Positions 62,931-64,000 of a stretch of DNA of 64,000 nucleotides are shown in pieces. Numbering within the stretch: position 1 is the stretch's first letter; the number at the start of each line of letters is the position of its first letter. Below the pieces are notes generated by a model. It worked only from the letters and a program-made list of their open reading frames with translations. It was not told where the DNA came from and ran no database searches. The stretch is from Oribacterium sp. C9 (GTDB lineage Bacteria > Bacillota > Clostridia > Lachnospirales > Lachnospiraceae), in the NCBI RefSeq assembly GCF_002007235.1, contig NZ_MUHW01000012.1, positions 55,849 through 119,848 of the forward strand. Reading direction: 5' to 3'. The position numbers and the translations under genes are program-made.

Positions 62931-63209
62931 ATGCTAACGCTCAAACCAACTACCAAATTTAAGAAAGACTACAAGAGGATGAAAAAACAAGGTAAAGACA
63001 TGTTTTTACTTAAATCTGTCATTGACGATCTTCTTGATGAAAAAGTCCTTGATGAAAAGTATCAGGATCATCCTCTGGTTGGAAACTATATTGGTTTCCG
63101 GGAATGTCATATCCAGCCGGATTGGTTGTTAATCTATGCAATTGACAATGATCAACTGATACTCACAGCCTCCCGCACGGGAAGTCATAGCGATCTGTTC
63201 AGTTTGTAA
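62931..63209 (+). CDS. YafQ-family mRNA interferase toxin
   Basis: This 92-aa protein begins MLTLKPTTKFKKDYKRMKKQG; HPLVGNYIGFRECHIQPDWLLIYAID and TASRTGSHSDLF contain the conserved H, D and H residues of YafQ, a ribosome-dependent endoribonuclease. The start overlaps no other gene and follows directly on the antitoxin. A terminator closes the operon. Confidence 0.9.
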   Translation: MLTLKPTTKFKKDYKRMKKQGKDMFLLKSVIDDLLDEKVLDEKYQDHPLVGNYIGFRECHIQPDWLLIYAIDNDQLILTASRTGSHSDLFSL

Positions 63210-63227
63210 AGTTCAATATCTCAAAGA

Positions 63228-63272
63228 GCAGGGTTCCCTACATTTTTTAGAATGCAAGAATCCTGCCTTTAT
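63228..63272 (+). terminator. Terminator after yafQ
   Basis: GCAGGGTTC and GAATCCTGC pair (one G-U) with a 21-nt loop, followed by CTTTATT. Its sequence resembles the hairpin at 61953 and may be bidirectional, since an Rpn fragment ends on the opposite strand at 63304. Confidence 0.65.
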
Positions 63273-63303
63273 TATCTTATACTTGGTGTCCAGTACCATT
63301 TTA

Positions 63304-63493
63304 TCAAATACGTACTTCTCCCATTACACTTATGATAACCTTCTCTTCGTCAAAATCAGGCGCGAACTTTTCTGCTGCATCACAAATAGCCTTTATCTTT
63401 ATTTCATCTTCTTCAAGGTCTTCAACAATCTGAGAAACTGTTTTGAACTTCCTAAGCTTTCGACAAACCATCCTTATTAATTGCTCTTTAAAG
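63304..63493 (-). pseudogene. Rpn-family nuclease gene, 3' part, cut by an IS3-type element
   Basis: The - strand frame encodes KEQLIRMVCRKLRKFKTVSQ, then EDLEEDEIKIKAICDAAEKFAPDFDEEKV and a TGA at 63304. That is the typical C-terminal end of Rpn-family nucleases. The frame is open up to about 63493, where the insertion-sequence end begins, so the gene looks interrupted; its other part would lie beyond the element, outside the window. Confidence 0.65.
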
Positions 63494-64000
63494 TGTACCC
63501 CTTGTCAAGGACAAAGTAAGAAGAAGGGATTTGAGAAAAATCAGTCTAGCAGATGTCTATATTTTATTAAATTACCTTCTTCTCAATATCTTTTTGAAGG
63601 TATAACATCCTTTAAAGGATATACTCCTGATGTTATGTATTCATAGTATTCATTAGGAGATAGCTTTGCTAATCTCCACTGATATCTATCGTTGTTATAA
63701 TAATCCATCCAATCATCTATTATTGCTTTAACTTCCTCAAAAGTAGTGCAGTTCTTAAGCTTGGATTTTATGTGGTCTTTCATCCTTCCGAAAAAGCTTT
63801 CCTGTGGAGCATTGTCCCAACAATTGCCTCTTCTTGACATAGACTGGCGTAACCCTTTGTCTTTTACAAGTTGAATGAAGCTGCAGCTTGTGTAGTGACA
63901 GCCTTGGTCACTATGGATTATGGTTTCAGTTGTTAGCGCAACACAATGCTTTTCTATCATTGTATTTACTGTTTCCAGGACAAAATCTACTTCTAATGAT
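63494..64000 (-). mobile_element. IS3-family (IS150-like) insertion sequence, right part of window
   Basis: The left end TGTACCCCTTGTCAAGGACA at 63494 resembles the terminal inverted repeat of IS3-family elements. It is followed inward by the 3' end of a DDE transposase. The element runs off the window; the other inverted repeat and the target duplication cannot be seen. Confidence 0.75.
63583..64000 (-). CDS. IS3-family transposase OrfB, C-terminal part
   Basis: At least 138 residues are visible, open to the right edge. The integrase core shows the second catalytic Asp in IIHSDQGCHYTS and the Glu in NAPQESFFGRMKDH; MSRRGNCWDNAP is the family signature, and the YYNNDRYQWRLAKLSPNEYYE tail is typical of the IS150 subgroup. 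The N-terminal part and OrfA lie outside. It is apparently intact as far as seen. Confidence 0.92.
   Translation of the reverse strand, partial: SLEVDFVLETVNTMIEKHCVALTTETIIHSDQGCHYTSCSFIQLVKDKGLRQSMSRRGNCWDNAPQESFFGRMKDHIKSKLKNCTTFEEVKAIIDDWMDYYNNDRYQWRLAKLSPNEYYEYITSGVYPLKDVIPSKRY

Noticed and set aside
1..64000. CRISPR arrays, tRNA or rRNA genes, prophage modules
   Set aside because: No regularly spaced repeats, cloverleaf-like sequences or phage structural genes were seen on either strand.

Overview
The window looks like a chromosomal segment of a motile, anaerobic Gram-positive bacterium of the Lachnospiraceae type (Butyrivibrio / Roseburia / Pseudobutyrivibrio-like). This assignment is inferred from the fliW-csrA pair, FliY in place of a simple FliN, CheC/CheD/CheV chemotaxis proteins, strong AGGAGG ribosome binding sites with several TTG starts, and Rpn-type nuclease fragments common in this family. 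No rRNA, tRNA or CRISPR array was seen.

Region 1 (1-9.7 kb) is the late flagellar region. On the + strand the end of flgK is followed by flgL, fliW and csrA and a terminator. On the - strand, read right to left, lie a secreted repeat protein and a ComFB-domain protein, then fliD, fliS and a small chaperone-like gene behind a sigma-28-like promoter, and finally a nucleotidyltransferase-family protein with a long disordered tail.

Region 2 (9.8-35.6 kb) is one very long - strand fla/che operon: fliE, fliF, fliG, fliH, fliI, fliJ, fliK, flgD, a TIGR02530 gene, flgE, flbD, motA, motB, fliM, cheY, flgC, fliY, fliO, fliP, fliQ, fliR, flhB, flhA, fliA, two flgF/flgG-family rod genes, cheC, cheD, cheV, then a strong terminator. 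It encodes the export gate, rod and hook parts, C-ring, stator, the flagellar sigma factor and the adaptation branch of chemotaxis. flgB, flhF, flhG, cheA, cheB, cheR and cheW are absent here, and flgC sits at an unusual place. The operon starts behind a sigma-28-like promoter and a compact, unidentified structured leader of about 147 nt.

Region 3 (36-42 kb) holds a methyl-accepting chemotaxis protein, a + strand glycosyltransferase/methyltransferase pair, debris of an AAA+ ATPase and of a possible nuclease, and a HipA-like kinase fused to its own HTH domain, with a small partner gene and a palindromic operator.

Region 4 (42-61.7 kb, visibly AT-richer) is a surface-glycan island on the - strand. 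It encodes a D-glycero-D-manno-heptose pathway (gmhA, hddA, an hddC-gmhB fusion, an epimerase), a set of transferases sharing a small nucleotide-binding module, two tandem radical SAM/SPASM proteins, an N-acetyl-sugar amidotransferase, and nonulosonic-acid (pseudaminate/legionaminate-like) genes: a NeuB-type synthase, an SDR, a Gfo/Idh-type oxidoreductase, a PseF-like cytidylyltransferase and a cytidylyltransferase-PseG fusion. Its position next to the flagellar genes suggests flagellin glycosylation, but a capsule or S-layer glycan is equally possible.

Region 5 (62-64 kb) is accessory: a truncated Rpn-type nuclease gene, a DinJ-YafQ toxin-antitoxin pair, and a second Rpn-type gene cut by an IS3-family element that runs off the right edge.
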